Assembly: GCF_003732275.1 (NCBI RefSeq)
Contig: NZ_MOBM01000038.1
Span: forward strand, 558,001 to 622,000
Reading direction: 5' to 3'
Origin: Pseudomonas frederiksbergensis
Lineage (GTDB): Bacteria; Pseudomonadota; Gammaproteobacteria; Pseudomonadales; Pseudomonadaceae
DNA: 64,000 nucleotides
The notes beneath the pieces were generated by a model that was not told the DNA's origin, ran no database searches, and saw only the letters and a list, made by a program, of their open reading frames with translations. Below are positions 45,160-52,985 of this stretch, piece after piece; position 1 is the first letter of the stretch, and every line of letters begins with the position of its first letter. Position numbers and translations under genes: made by a program.

Positions 45160-45227
45160 GAGGTGTCGTGAGCCAATAACGCACGAACTTCAAAGGCCCG
45201 CCAGTGATGGAGAGGGCCTTTTCTTTT
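45135..45227 (+). promoter_or_regulatory. Transcription attenuator
   Basis: Three mutually exclusive pairings are visible. Segment 1 CACGACC (45135-45141) pairs with segment 2 GGTCGTG (45152-45158). Segment 2 (GGCGGGTC, 45148-45155) can instead pair with segment 3 (GGCCCGCC, 45195-45202). Segment 3 also forms the left arm of a terminator, AAAGGCCC (45192-45199) with GGGCCTTT (45214-45221), followed by TTCTTTT. Stalling at the Thr codons would free segment 2, favour the antiterminator and allow transcription of the isochorismatase-like gene. Confidence 0.65.
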
Positions 45228-45265
45228 GCCCTTGTGTCACTGGTCCAAACGCAAGAAAAAGCACT

Positions 45266-45784
45266 ATGCATGCACTGTTGATTCTCGATATGCAGGTTGG
45301 ATTGTTTCATGGCCCGGATAAACCCTGGGCTGGCGAAGCGCTGTTAAATACCTTGAATAGCCTGCTGAGCAAAGCCCGGAAGGCAGGCGCACCAGTTTTC
45401 CTGGCTCGCCATGTGGGTCCGCCTGGCTCGCCTATCGAGCCTGCGAGCCCGTTGACACAACTGGTGCAGGAACTGCTGCTACAAGGCGACGAAGTGATCT
45501 TCGAAAAAAGCCGACCCAACGCTTTCGCCATGACTGATCTGGCCGATCGGTTAAAAGCGTGTGAATCTCAAGGTGTGGTTATTGCCGGAATGAAGACCCA
45601 GTATTGTGTCGACAGCACCTGCCGCGCCGCACGAGATCTTGGGTTCGATGCAGTGCTGATCGCCGATGGTCATACCTGCGCCGACACCCCTGCGTTGACG
45701 GCCGAAAATATCGTCGCTCATCACAATGCAACCCTGGCGGGCCCATTCTGTCGTGTCGTTCGCGCTGAGAACTGGCACTTCTGA
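45266..45784 (+). CDS. Isochorismatase-family cysteine hydrolase
   Basis: A 172-residue hydrolase. The catalytic triad of the family is present: Asp in LLILDMQVGLF near residue 8, Lys in IFEKSRPNAF, and Cys in KTQYCVDSTCRAARDLGFDA. Relatives include nicotinamidase, isochorismatase and N-carbamoyl amidases; substrate cannot be read from sequence. It lies 39 bases after the U-rich end of a Thr-leader attenuator, which would make expression respond to threonine supply. The ATG at 45266 follows an AAGAAAAA stretch. Confidence 0.88.
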   Translation: MHALLILDMQVGLFHGPDKPWAGEALLNTLNSLLSKARKAGAPVFLARHVGPPGSPIEPASPLTQLVQELLLQGDEVIFEKSRPNAFAMTDLADRLKACESQGVVIAGMKTQYCVDSTCRAARDLGFDAVLIADGHTCADTPALTAENIVAHHNATLAGPFCRVVRAENWHF

Positions 45785-45792
45785 CCAACGTT

Positions 45793-45823
45793 GATAGATC
45801 GGCTCAGGCTGGGTCGATCTATC
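45793..45823 (+). terminator. Possible terminator hairpin after the hydrolase gene
   Basis: GATAGATCG and CGATCTATC form a perfect 9-base-pair stem with a 13-base loop, 9 bases after the stop codon. No long T run follows, so it may stabilise the message end rather than terminate strongly. Confidence 0.5.
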
Positions 45824-45910
45824 CTTCGTCGGCGTCGTTTCCGCTTGAGCCCGAGCGTGTCAGATATCGGGCCTGACACTACTCGCTCGTTCCATCTAAC
45901 GAGCCATTTT

Positions 45911-46210
45911 CTAATTTTTGCACTCCGACAAAACCACGTGGCAGGTACCCGGCGTGCCACCGGATCGGCCGGCATAGCGTATGCAATTAGTCAGGGATTT
46001 TTCGCGCGCCATGCTCAAGGTTGAGCCCCAAGCCAGGCCACCTTCACCAGCGGTGGGTAGCGCTTTTGCATAACAGCTTGAGCCTATGTTTGAGGCCGAA
46101 TAGCGAGCCGTGGAAACGTTGCTTGAACATCCCGCCGTCAGCGCCAGGTTGATGACTAACAGGGAGAGTAGAACCCATGACGAGCATTGGCACGCTGTTG
46201 TTCCGGTCAT
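45911..46210 (-). CDS. Small lipoprotein, unknown function
   Basis: A 99-residue protein with a lipoprotein signal: SSWVLLSLLVINLALTAGC, where LTAGC is the lipobox and the Cys would be lipidated. The mature part is about 70 residues with three further Cys (SSCYAK, TNCIRY, GTCHVV, SECKN), probably two disulfides. The ATG at 46210 follows AGGGGAAACGGG. Family not recognised. Confidence 0.7.
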   Translation of the reverse strand: MTGTTACQCSSWVLLSLLVINLALTAGCSSNVSTARYSASNIGSSCYAKALPTAGEGGLAWGSTLSMAREKSLTNCIRYAGRSGGTPGTCHVVLSECKN

Positions 46211-46407
46211 CCCGTTTCCCCTGTAGCAAGAGGCATGAGCCACGTTTGTGCTCGTGTACTATTCAGATTAGACGGTGTTGTGCCTGCCCTTGGCTCCGTT
46301 CAGCGGACTGATTTGCGCGGGCCTGCCACTCTCCGGAAGTTGCCAAAATAGCCCGGTTGCCTACGCTACTAAAATGTATGCATCAGTCCCTATTTTGGAG
46401 AACCGAG

Positions 46408-46887
46408 ATGATCAGCAAAAACACGATTTGTCTCTGGTACGACGGCACCGCGCTGGATGCTGCGACGTTCTATGCCGAGACGTTCCCGGACAGCGCTGTG
46501 GGAGCTGTCTTTCACGCACCGGGCGATTATCCGGCGGGCAAACAGGGCGATGTCTTGACGGTCGAGTTCACGGTGATGGGCATTCCTTGCCTTGGGCTGA
46601 ACGGGGGCTCGGCGTTCAAGCACAACGAGGCTTTCTCGTTCCAGGTGGCGACCGACGACCAAGCCGAAACAGACCGCTTGTGGAACGCGATTGTCAAAAA
46701 CGGCGGCCAGGAAAGTGCATGCGGCTGGTGCAAGGACAAGTGGGGACTGTCATGGCAAATCACCCCACGCGTTCTGACAGCGGCGATAACCGATCCTGAT
46801 CGAGCGGCGGCCAAGCGCGCGTTCGACGCCATGATGGGGATGATAAAGATCGACATCGCTGCGATTGAAGCGGCTCTGAAGGGTTAA
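46408..46887 (+). CDS. VOC-superfamily protein (PhnB / 3-demethylubiquinone methyltransferase-like)
   Basis: A 159-residue protein of the vicinal oxygen chelate fold. NTICLWYDGTALDAATFYAE at the start and VEFTVMGIPCLGLNGGSAFK, WCKDKWGLSWQITPRVL are characteristic of the PhnB / 3-dmu-9_3-mt family. Despite the historic name it is usually not a methyltransferase; a metal-dependent enzyme or binding protein is likely. The ATG at 46408 follows TGGAGAA. Confidence 0.85.
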   Translation: MISKNTICLWYDGTALDAATFYAETFPDSAVGAVFHAPGDYPAGKQGDVLTVEFTVMGIPCLGLNGGSAFKHNEAFSFQVATDDQAETDRLWNAIVKNGGQESACGWCKDKWGLSWQITPRVLTAAITDPDRAAAKRAFDAMMGMIKIDIAAIEAALKG

Positions 46888-46995
46888 CCAGCGGTGCCTG
46901 GGGTTGGCGCGCTTGGACGTGTCGGATGTGGCCGGTGCTGAAGCCGGGTACTGAAAAACTGTAACCGGCAGATATCGGCCAAAAAGCCTCCATGT

Positions 46996-47712
46996 TCAGG
47001 CCGCTTTGCACGTCAACCACGCCCCCCAGAAAAGACTGCTGAAGAAACGGGTGGCATCCCCAAATCCGGCGTCATGCAACAGCTTTTGAACCGCCGCCTC
47101 GGAGTGTGGAGGGTCCGCACCTTGAAGGATCTTCCCAAGCTTGACCTTCACTTCATCCGGGCTGGCTCCATGCTGCCGCCACCGTTGCCCCCAGGCAGCA
47201 AGCAGTAACGGCTGGCTGGCATAAGCATATTGATTCCCCGCGACAATCAGCGGTGCATCCGGCTTTAGATGAGTCCGAATGGATCGTAAAATTTGTCGCT
47301 TGGTATCATCTCCATCGAGATGATGGAGTACACCGATCAAGGTGGCTGCGTCGTATGATTCGTCTGCTGCCAGGTCTTCAACATGCCCAAGATGCATGGT
47401 CGTTCTTTCAAGCAAGTTGTTCGCCTCTAACTGCTGCTTTGCTGCCTCCAGCATCGGCTCGGATGGATCAACGGCAGTGAAGCGCCAACCCGGCTCAAGC
47501 TTGGCCATAGCAATAATCTCCTGCGCCGTGCCCCCAGCGCCCACTACCAGTATTTTTGCCATGCTTGTATTACCAAGGCTTGCCGCCAGCATGCACGCCG
47601 CCAAGTCTTGGCAAGCGTCATATCCGGCTAGTGCAATACGGCTCTGTCGTCCGTACTCATTGGCTCGTGAGATATCAAATTTTCCAGCAGCGTTGAGAGG
47701 GTATGATTTCAA
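46996..47712 (-). CDS. Class I SAM-dependent methyltransferase
   Basis: A 238-residue methyltransferase. SAM binding is indicated by AKILVVGAGGTAQEIIAMAK (motif I), FTAVDPSEPMLEAAKQQLE (acidic loop) and DAATLIGVLHHLDGDD. The start is a TTG at 47712, supported by GGAGA 6 bases ahead; this is an unusual start codon. Substrate unknown. It stands alone, with AT-rich DNA upstream. Confidence 0.85.
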   Translation of the reverse strand: MKSYPLNAAGKFDISRANEYGRQSRIALAGYDACQDLAACMLAASLGNTSMAKILVVGAGGTAQEIIAMAKLEPGWRFTAVDPSEPMLEAAKQQLEANNLLERTTMHLGHVEDLAADESYDAATLIGVLHHLDGDDTKRQILRSIRTHLKPDAPLIVAGNQYAYASQPLLLAAWGQRWRQHGASPDEVKVKLGKILQGADPPHSEAAVQKLLHDAGFGDATRFFSSLFWGAWLTCKAA

Positions 47713-48016
47713 GGCGGTTCTCCATGTCCTTGAATCAAGCTACGTTATACCCAGCAATAATAAAAATTCATTAATTTTATGTATTGCATTCCCGTAAGGA
47801 ATATATAGCCCAAACATTTTTCTCGTCTGCTTAAGCTGATTCAGCCTTGTGGCGACAGTTAGCTTTGGGTCGGTTGCAGCTCTTCCTGACAGACCGCTAT
47901 CGGCCAAGAGCAGCCGTCCAGCCCATCAAAAAAACGGACGATTTACTGCTTCACCATGGGGTGACAGAAATGGGCTACCTTGTTGACCCATTTACTCATA
48001 GCTCAGGGAGAGCGTC
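47713..48016. other. Intergenic stretch with dispersed-repeat copy
   Basis: Apart from the repeat at 47861-47920, this 304-base gap shows only AT-rich DNA at 47750-47815 (TTAATTTTATGTATTGCATT), probably the promoter for the methyltransferase gene. No coding frame was supported. Confidence 0.5.
47861..47920. repeat. Dispersed degenerate repeat, copy A
   Basis: AGCTTTGGGTCGGTTGCAGC, about 20 bases, then CCGCTATCGGCCAAGAGCAG. The same two words with similar spacing are at 48508-48570, and the second word at 51571-51621. It resembles a non-coding repeat common in Pseudomonas intergenic regions. Confidence 0.65.
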
Positions 48017-48442
48017 ATGTCTGTAGAGATCCAGCTTTCGGAAAACGCGACCGAAGCAGAGCGGTTAGGAATTTTGACTTCTTTACTGGCCCATAATCTG
48101 GCCAACGGTGGGGATGACGCCCATGAAACATTTGCCCTGTTGCTACGAGACCCTGACAGTAATGAAGTTATAGGCGGGCTATACGGCAAGGTCTCATATC
48201 AATGGCTGCTCATTGATCTTGTCAGCGTTCCCGAGTCGATGCGTGGCCGAGGTATCGGAGAGCGGCTAATGCGCATGGCCGAAGATATCGCTCAGAAAAA
48301 GAACTGCACTGGTATTTGGCTGGAGACCTTCAGCTTTCAGGCACCAGGCTTTTATCAAAAACTGGGCTACTCCGAATTCGGACGCCTGGCAGACTATCCA
48401 CCGGGACATACCCGACTCTATTACCAGAAGCTGTTGTGCTGA
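48017..48442 (+). CDS. GNAT-family acetyltransferase
   Basis: A 141-residue protein with the GNAT core: LLIDLVSVPESMRGRGIGER (acetyl-CoA-binding RGRGIG loop) followed by LMRMAEDIAQKKNCTGIWLE and TFSFQAPGFYQKLGYSEFGR. Substrate unknown. GGGAG lies 6-7 bases ahead of the ATG at 48017. Dispersed repeats lie on both sides, so it may have moved as a unit or simply sits in a repeat-rich region. Confidence 0.85.
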   Translation: MSVEIQLSENATEAERLGILTSLLAHNLANGGDDAHETFALLLRDPDSNEVIGGLYGKVSYQWLLIDLVSVPESMRGRGIGERLMRMAEDIAQKKNCTGIWLETFSFQAPGFYQKLGYSEFGRLADYPPGHTRLYYQKLLC

Positions 48443-48507
48443 CAACGTTTTGATCTTGGCCAGATAACTGCTTCATAGCAGACCAATTTCAGCCAATGCT
48501 GACCGTC

Positions 48508-48570
48508 AGCTTTGGGTCGACTGCTGCCCTTCACTGCAGGCAGTAATCGGCCAGAAGCAGACATCCATTT
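48508..48570. repeat. Dispersed degenerate repeat, copy B
   Basis: AGCTTTGGGTCGACTGCTGC, then CAGTAATCGGCCAGAAGCAG. It matches copy A at 47861-47920, in the same orientation, so copies A and B frame the GNAT gene as direct repeats. Confidence 0.65.
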
Positions 48571-48630
48571 ACAGCACTCCACGACAGCAGCTGCCTCAGA
48601 GGCGTCGAGGCAGCTTTTCACACTTGCGAC

Positions 48631-49827
48631 CTAAGCCTGAACCAGGTTGGAGATCTTGACGTCCGGATCGACCTCAGCCTCGTAGTCCACCCCTTCGATC
48701 CCGAAACCGAAGAGACGCAGGAACTCCGTCTTGTAACCGACAAAGTCAGTAAGTTCATAAAGGTTGTCATTGCTGACCTGATCCCAGAGTTGCTTGACGC
48801 GATTCTGGATTTCGGGAGCCAGCTCCTTGTAGTCCGCGCGCAGGCGACCCTCTTGATCCATAACTGGAGAATGGCCGTACAAGCTGTCTTTGTAGAGCGC
48901 GTAGACCTGCTCGATACACCCCTCGTGTGTGCCCTGCGCTTTCATGACTTTAAACAACAATGACAGATACAGCGGCATGATCGGAATAGCTGAACTTGCC
49001 TGGGTAACCACCGCTTTCAATACCGAGACCCGCGCATCGCCCCCCAGCACAGCCAACCGTTCACGGATACCAAGGACTTTCTGATCCAGGTCCTTCTTGG
49101 CCGCACCAATGGAGCCATTCCAATAGATGTCATGAGTCAGTTTTTCGCCCAGGTAAGTGAACGCGGTCGTTTTCGCCCCATCAGCCAAAACACCCGCTTC
49201 GTGCAGGGCATCGATCCACATCTGCCAGTCTTCGCCGCCCATCACGGCCACCGTGCCATCGATTTCGCTTTGGGTCGCGGGTTGTAGCGTGGTGTCCTTG
49301 ACCACTTCCTTATCAGTATCCAGACCCCGCAAGGTCACGGCCTTGTCGAGCGGCTTGAGGGTAGAACTGAATACTTCACCCGTCTTGGGGTGTGTCCGGC
49401 GCGGTGCGGCAAGACTGTAAACAACCAGGTCGACCTTCCCGAAGTCGCGCTTGATAACGTCGATAGTCTTCTGTTTGATCTCATCGGAAAAAGCATCGCC
49501 GTTGATGCTCTTGGCGTAGAGGCCGTCGGACTCGGCAAACGTGTGAAAGGCCGCTGTGTTGTACCAGCCGGCGGTGCCGAGCTTGCCCTCATCGCCTTCA
49601 CGTTCGAAAAACACACCGAGAGTGCTGGCGCCACAACCAAAAGCTGCCGTTATCCGCGCAGCAAGTCCGTATCCGGTCGATGCACCGATCACGAGTACGC
49701 TCTTTGGCCCTCCGGTGATCAATCCTTTCGTAGTAACGTAATCGATCTGATTCTTTACGTTGGCTTCGCAGCCAGTGGGATGGGTAGTCACACAGACAAA
49801 GCCGCGAACGCGCGGTTTAATGATCAT
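48631..49827 (-). CDS. fabV: Enoyl-ACP reductase FabV
   Basis: NADH-dependent enoyl-ACP reductase of the fourth type, completing each cycle of fatty acid elongation; FabV enzymes are poorly inhibited by triclosan. The 398 residues match. The N-terminal family signature is MIIKPRVRGFVCVTTHPTGC, the cofactor loop is SVLVIGASTGYGLAARIT, and the active-site pair fits Tyr-x8-Lys in IYWNGSIGAAKKD. GGGAGAA lies just ahead of the ATG at 49827. No other fab genes are adjacent. Confidence 0.96.
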   Translation of the reverse strand: MIIKPRVRGFVCVTTHPTGCEANVKNQIDYVTTKGLITGGPKSVLVIGASTGYGLAARITAAFGCGASTLGVFFEREGDEGKLGTAGWYNTAAFHTFAESDGLYAKSINGDAFSDEIKQKTIDVIKRDFGKVDLVVYSLAAPRRTHPKTGEVFSSTLKPLDKAVTLRGLDTDKEVVKDTTLQPATQSEIDGTVAVMGGEDWQMWIDALHEAGVLADGAKTTAFTYLGEKLTHDIYWNGSIGAAKKDLDQKVLGIRERLAVLGGDARVSVLKAVVTQASSAIPIMPLYLSLLFKVMKAQGTHEGCIEQVYALYKDSLYGHSPVMDQEGRLRADYKELAPEIQNRVKQLWDQVSNDNLYELTDFVGYKTEFLRLFGFGIEGVDYEAEVDPDVKISNLVQA

Positions 49828-50039
49828 AAAAGTTCTCCCTCTTCCAGGATGAGAGCCAACCTTGGCTACAAAGTTATAGACGCCTGGAAAGCTGGAACGT
49901 CACGATGGAAGATCTGCAGCGATTGGTGCCTCGCCAAGCAATACTTGAACAAATCCTTCCTTCTAGTCATATGGCATTGGCCGACCTCGAGCCGGGCAAG
50001 AGACTGCGACGGTCTAGCCTCGACCGTTGCAGTGGGTGG
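49828..50039. other. Non-coding stretch beside an integrase remnant
   Basis: The first 12 bases hold the fabV ribosome binding site. The rest shows no supported coding frame. It probably contains the fabV promoter and decayed mobile-element DNA. Confidence 0.4.
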
Positions 50040-50213
50040 TCAGACGTCCGTCTGTTCCGCAATTTCCAGGGCGTCATCGACCTCGATCCCCAGGTATCTG
50101 ACGGTACATCCAAGCTTCGTACGGCCAAGCAGGAGTCGCATTGCTCTCAGGTTCTTCGTCCTGCGATAGATTAGCGATACCTTGGTTCTCCGTAGCGTGT
50201 GGGTACCGTACAT
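50040..50213 (-). pseudogene. C-terminal remnant of a tyrosine-type integrase
   Basis: On the minus strand the frame encodes MYGTHTLRRTKVSLIYRRTK and then LLLGRTKLGCTVRYLGIEVD, ALEIAEQTDV before a stop. In active relatives these words are THTLRRT (catalytic His and Arg), LLLGHTKLESTVRYLG (catalytic His and Tyr) and EIAEQTE. Here LLLGH has become LLLGR, so one catalytic His is lost, and the gene is cut off before MYGTH. It is a dead leftover of an integrated element. Confidence 0.8.
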
Positions 50214-50287
50214 GGTTGGTGTGTCCTGCATCGGCAACCTCTCTACGGTAATCTCACGCACATTCGGTGCATAAAATGGTCGCGAGA

Positions 50288-50742
50288 ATGGACACCCGCT
50301 CCCTCACATTTCAACAGTTGTTTCGTCCGGGGAGCTACTCAAATGGCTGCACCGTGGCCGAACGATGCTCCATCGATTTTCTAATTGACGAACGTTCATT
50401 GCTCAATGCTCTCATCACAGCTGCTGGTGATCATTCAGACTATATGGGCTGTTTCGTCAAAGGCTTTCCGGAGCCAAACAACCTGTCTAACTCTCGCCTG
50501 CTTTTATGCGAACACGCTGAAACAGAAAGTGGTCGTATCCTCCTCTACATTTGCCCCGAGTGCGGCGACATGGGTGTGGTTCCTACTCGGTGCATGTTCG
50601 CCAAAACGATGACTGCTTTACGTGGGATTCCTTTGCTTACGAGAACGGTTATGAAGAGCCTTTAATCATAGAAGGCGTTGGCCCCTTCACATTTGAGAAG
50701 CATGCATATGAGGCGGCTATCAACGATGCGGCGGGGATCTAA
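50288..50742 (+). pseudogene. Hypothetical gene broken by a one-base frameshift
   Basis: The first frame reads MDTRSLTFQQLFRPGSYSNG and on to YICPECGDMG, then leaves the family-like sequence. The second frame continues CGSYSVHVRQNDDCFTWDSF, AYENGYEEPLIIEGVGPFTF and stops at 50742. The join is restored if one T is added near 50575 (GGTGTGG read as GGTTGTGG). The whole protein would have about 151 residues with two CxxC-like Cys (CPECGDMGCG). Function not recognised. The break may be real or a sequencing error. Confidence 0.75.
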
Positions 50743-51023
50743 AAGGTGATTTAACTGCATTACTAAAGCGGGATCGATTGCAGACCTTTGCAACAGGCAA
50801 CCATGGGCCATATTGCACCCCTCCCTGACGGGCAGTTACCAGGCGAGGGGCGGTCAGTCTTCGAAAGCCCGTCTCTCCCGTTCCGATAATGGAGCGCGCG
50901 CCCGGCAGCAATCTTGACCATTGCGGCTATCATCAATGTCACTGTACTTTTTACGATTAAGCTCAGAAATGGGAAGCGCCACAGCAGTTTGCAGTGTCGT
51001 CCAGCCTTCTGGGGGGGTGCATC

Positions 51024-51467
51024 ATGAAATGGACTTCGCACTTGGCACTCGCGGCTCTTTGTACCACCATCGTCCAAGCTGCGGATGTGTACAAATGCAC
51101 GACCCCGGATGGTCGTGTGGTTTTCTCGAACTCCGGATGCGGAACCGCAAACGGGAGCGCAGAATTACAAGAGCTGAAAATCAACAACATGGGGGGGCCC
51201 ATCCAACCATCTTCTGGGCAACGGAAAACCCAAAGCGTGGATTCGGATTCGCCTCATAACTCGCCGACCGTAGTCCAAGATTCCGCCGATGAAGATACAA
51301 GGGATGGTCGTATCAAGCGACGTTTAAGGGCTCAGGAGGAGTATCTCGACAGTCTGAAACCGAAAATCCCTGGCGTGACGGTGATCAAAAATAAGGGTAG
51401 CGAAACCAACCACGAAAAATCGATGCGTCTGAAAGAGGAGGCTCGAGAACTTTACTACCAACACTAA
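51024..51467 (+). CDS. DUF4124-domain exported protein
   Basis: A 147-residue protein with a Sec signal (MKWTSHLALAALCTTIVQAA, cleavage after residue 20) followed by the DUF4124 core ADVYKCTTPDGRVVFSNSGC. The rest is polar and Ser/Asp/Lys-rich, with a coiled helix-like stretch (RRLRAQEEYLDSLKPK). Start at 51024 is preferred because it begins the signal peptide. DUF4124 proteins are envelope proteins of unknown role. Confidence 0.85.
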   Translation: MKWTSHLALAALCTTIVQAADVYKCTTPDGRVVFSNSGCGTANGSAELQELKINNMGGPIQPSSGQRKTQSVDSDSPHNSPTVVQDSADEDTRDGRIKRRLRAQEEYLDSLKPKIPGVTVIKNKGSETNHEKSMRLKEEARELYYQH

Positions 51468-51570
51468 TTGTTTTGAATGACGAATTTGAATTGATGGTCT
51501 CGCGTGACCGGACTTCGCGCGCTGCTCAAGCGCCTATCTAGCGAACAAGTGATACCGCTATTTCGGTCCA

Positions 51571-51621
51571 TGGTCGAAGCAGCTTTTCGTCACAGGCAGC
51601 AATCGGCCAGAAGTGACATCT
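51571..51621. repeat. Dispersed degenerate repeat, copy C (partial)
   Basis: CAGGCAGCAATCGGCCAGAAG matches the second half of copies A and B; the first half is diverged (TGGTCGAAGCAGCTTTTCGT). A weak open frame across it (51504-51701) is probably not real. Confidence 0.55.
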
Positions 51622-51762
51622 GGAATGCCCTCGACCTTTACATCGCTTTGGAAGATATCGCATTGGCCAACCCAAAACGTGCCTTGAGCAAACGCGGCTA
51701 GGCACGTTCACGCCGCTATAGTCGACTCTATTGCCGACCGTACTTCCAGGAGCCTTTTCCCA

Positions 51763-52632
51763 GTGTCCGACATGCCGACCAACTTCGCTTACACAAAACG
51801 CTTCAACGCCGTACTCGCCTACATTGATGCCCATCTCGAAGGTGACCTGTCGGTGAAGACGTTGAGCCATGTGGCGAACTTTTCGGTGTTTCACTTCCAT
51901 CGACAATTCACCGCGTTCGTAGGAGTGCCTGTCTCACGTTATGTGCAGCTGATGCGGCTACGACGCGCGGCACATCGCCTGGCCGCCCTCGCTGATCACT
52001 CGGTACTGGACGCCGCACTTGGTGCCGGCTTTGAAAGTCCCGAGGCATTTTGCAGGGCATTCAGGCGGGCGTTCGGTATGACGCCGAGTGCGTTCAGGAA
52101 GGAACCGAACTGGCAGGTCTGGAATGCGGTATTCGCAATCCCTCACTTTTCCAGGACTATTATCATGCAAGTACGAATCGTGGAATTCCCTGAAGTCAGG
52201 GTAGCAACGCTTGAGCACTGCGGACCAGCCGGGCTCGTCAATGAGAGCGTGTGCAAGTTCATCGAGTGGCGTATGCAGAGCGGACAGTCGCCGGTGGCCT
52301 CGAGTCGCACCTTTGGCATTCCCTATGGCAACCCCGATACGACACCTCCACAAGCATTTCGCTTCGCCATTTGCGGCGAGATTCACGAGGCCGTGGCGCC
52401 GAATGGGTTCGGCGTTCATGAGATCGTCATTCCTGGCGGTCGCTGCGTCGTGGTGCGACACGCGGGGTCACCGGATCACATCGGCGAAACGATCTATCCG
52501 ATTTACCGCGATTGGCTTCCCGCCAGTGGAGAGGAACTTCGTGACCAGCCACTGTTCTTTCATTACCTGAGCGTCTATCCCGAGACACCGCAGGATCAAT
52601 GGCAAACTGATGTGTATGTTCCGCTGCAATAG
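51763..52632 (+). CDS. AraC-family regulator with GyrI-like effector domain
   Basis: A 289-residue protein. The N-terminal half is an AraC DNA-binding domain with two helix-turn-helix motifs (SVKTLSHVANFSVFHFHRQF; VLDAALGAGFESPEAFCRAF, then RRAFGMTPSAFRKEP). Residues 135-289 form a GyrI-like small-molecule-binding domain (MQVRIVEFPEVRVATLEHCG, ending YLSVYPETPQDQWQTDVYVP). This arrangement is seen in Rob/SoxS-like multidrug sensors. It starts at GTG 51763 with AGGAG 10 bases ahead; ATG 51772 is possible. Confidence 0.9.
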   Translation: MSDMPTNFAYTKRFNAVLAYIDAHLEGDLSVKTLSHVANFSVFHFHRQFTAFVGVPVSRYVQLMRLRRAAHRLAALADHSVLDAALGAGFESPEAFCRAFRRAFGMTPSAFRKEPNWQVWNAVFAIPHFSRTIIMQVRIVEFPEVRVATLEHCGPAGLVNESVCKFIEWRMQSGQSPVASSRTFGIPYGNPDTTPPQAFRFAICGEIHEAVAPNGFGVHEIVIPGGRCVVVRHAGSPDHIGETIYPIYRDWLPASGEELRDQPLFFHYLSVYPETPQDQWQTDVYVPLQ

Positions 52633-52801
52633 CGGAGCAAGCAGCTTTTGACCGAAGCTGTGTAAAAACGTTTTTGAGCGCGATATCGGCATCGTCATGT
52701 GACGAGTGGACGTCCGTGCCATCATCGAAGCACTGATGATGAGGCGGACGTCGACGTCATGAAAATCGATCACAATCGATGAATAAAGACGGCCATCGAA
52801 G

Positions 52802-52876
52802 CTATGCAAACCCGAGGAACGACAGGATAACCACGACGATTACAACGACCCCGACGATGTAGATGATGTTGTTCAT
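52802..52876 (-). CDS. 24-residue single-helix membrane peptide
   Basis: The frame encodes MNNIIYIVGVVVIVVVILSF and LGFA: one hydrophobic membrane helix with almost no other sequence. GGAGAGG lies 8 bases ahead of the ATG. Very similar tiny proteins (MNxIIYIVGxVVIVxxILxFLG) are widespread in Pseudomonas. Function unknown; it may modulate a membrane complex. Confidence 0.75.
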   Translation of the reverse strand: MNNIIYIVGVVVIVVVILSFLGFA

Positions 52877-52985
52877 GAAGTCCGCCTCTCCACCTGGATT
52901 GGACTGCGACACGAGCCAGACTGCTCTGGCTTACCGTTACCGGGCGGGATTTGGAACGTGTAACGCCCCAATCCCGCCCTTCCTA

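Noticed and set aside
48631..49827. FabV as part of a mobile resistance island
   Set aside because: An integrase remnant lies nearby, but FabV is a normal chromosomal enzyme in Pseudomonas and base composition looks ordinary.
50763..51077. 104-residue minus-strand frame upstream of the DUF4124 gene
   Set aside because: No start signal or family pattern; it overlaps the DUF4124 signal-peptide region. The 281-base gap is left as non-coding.
51504..51701. 65-residue plus-strand frame before the AraC gene
   Set aside because: It is partly made of a dispersed repeat, lacks a ribosome binding site and has no known motif.
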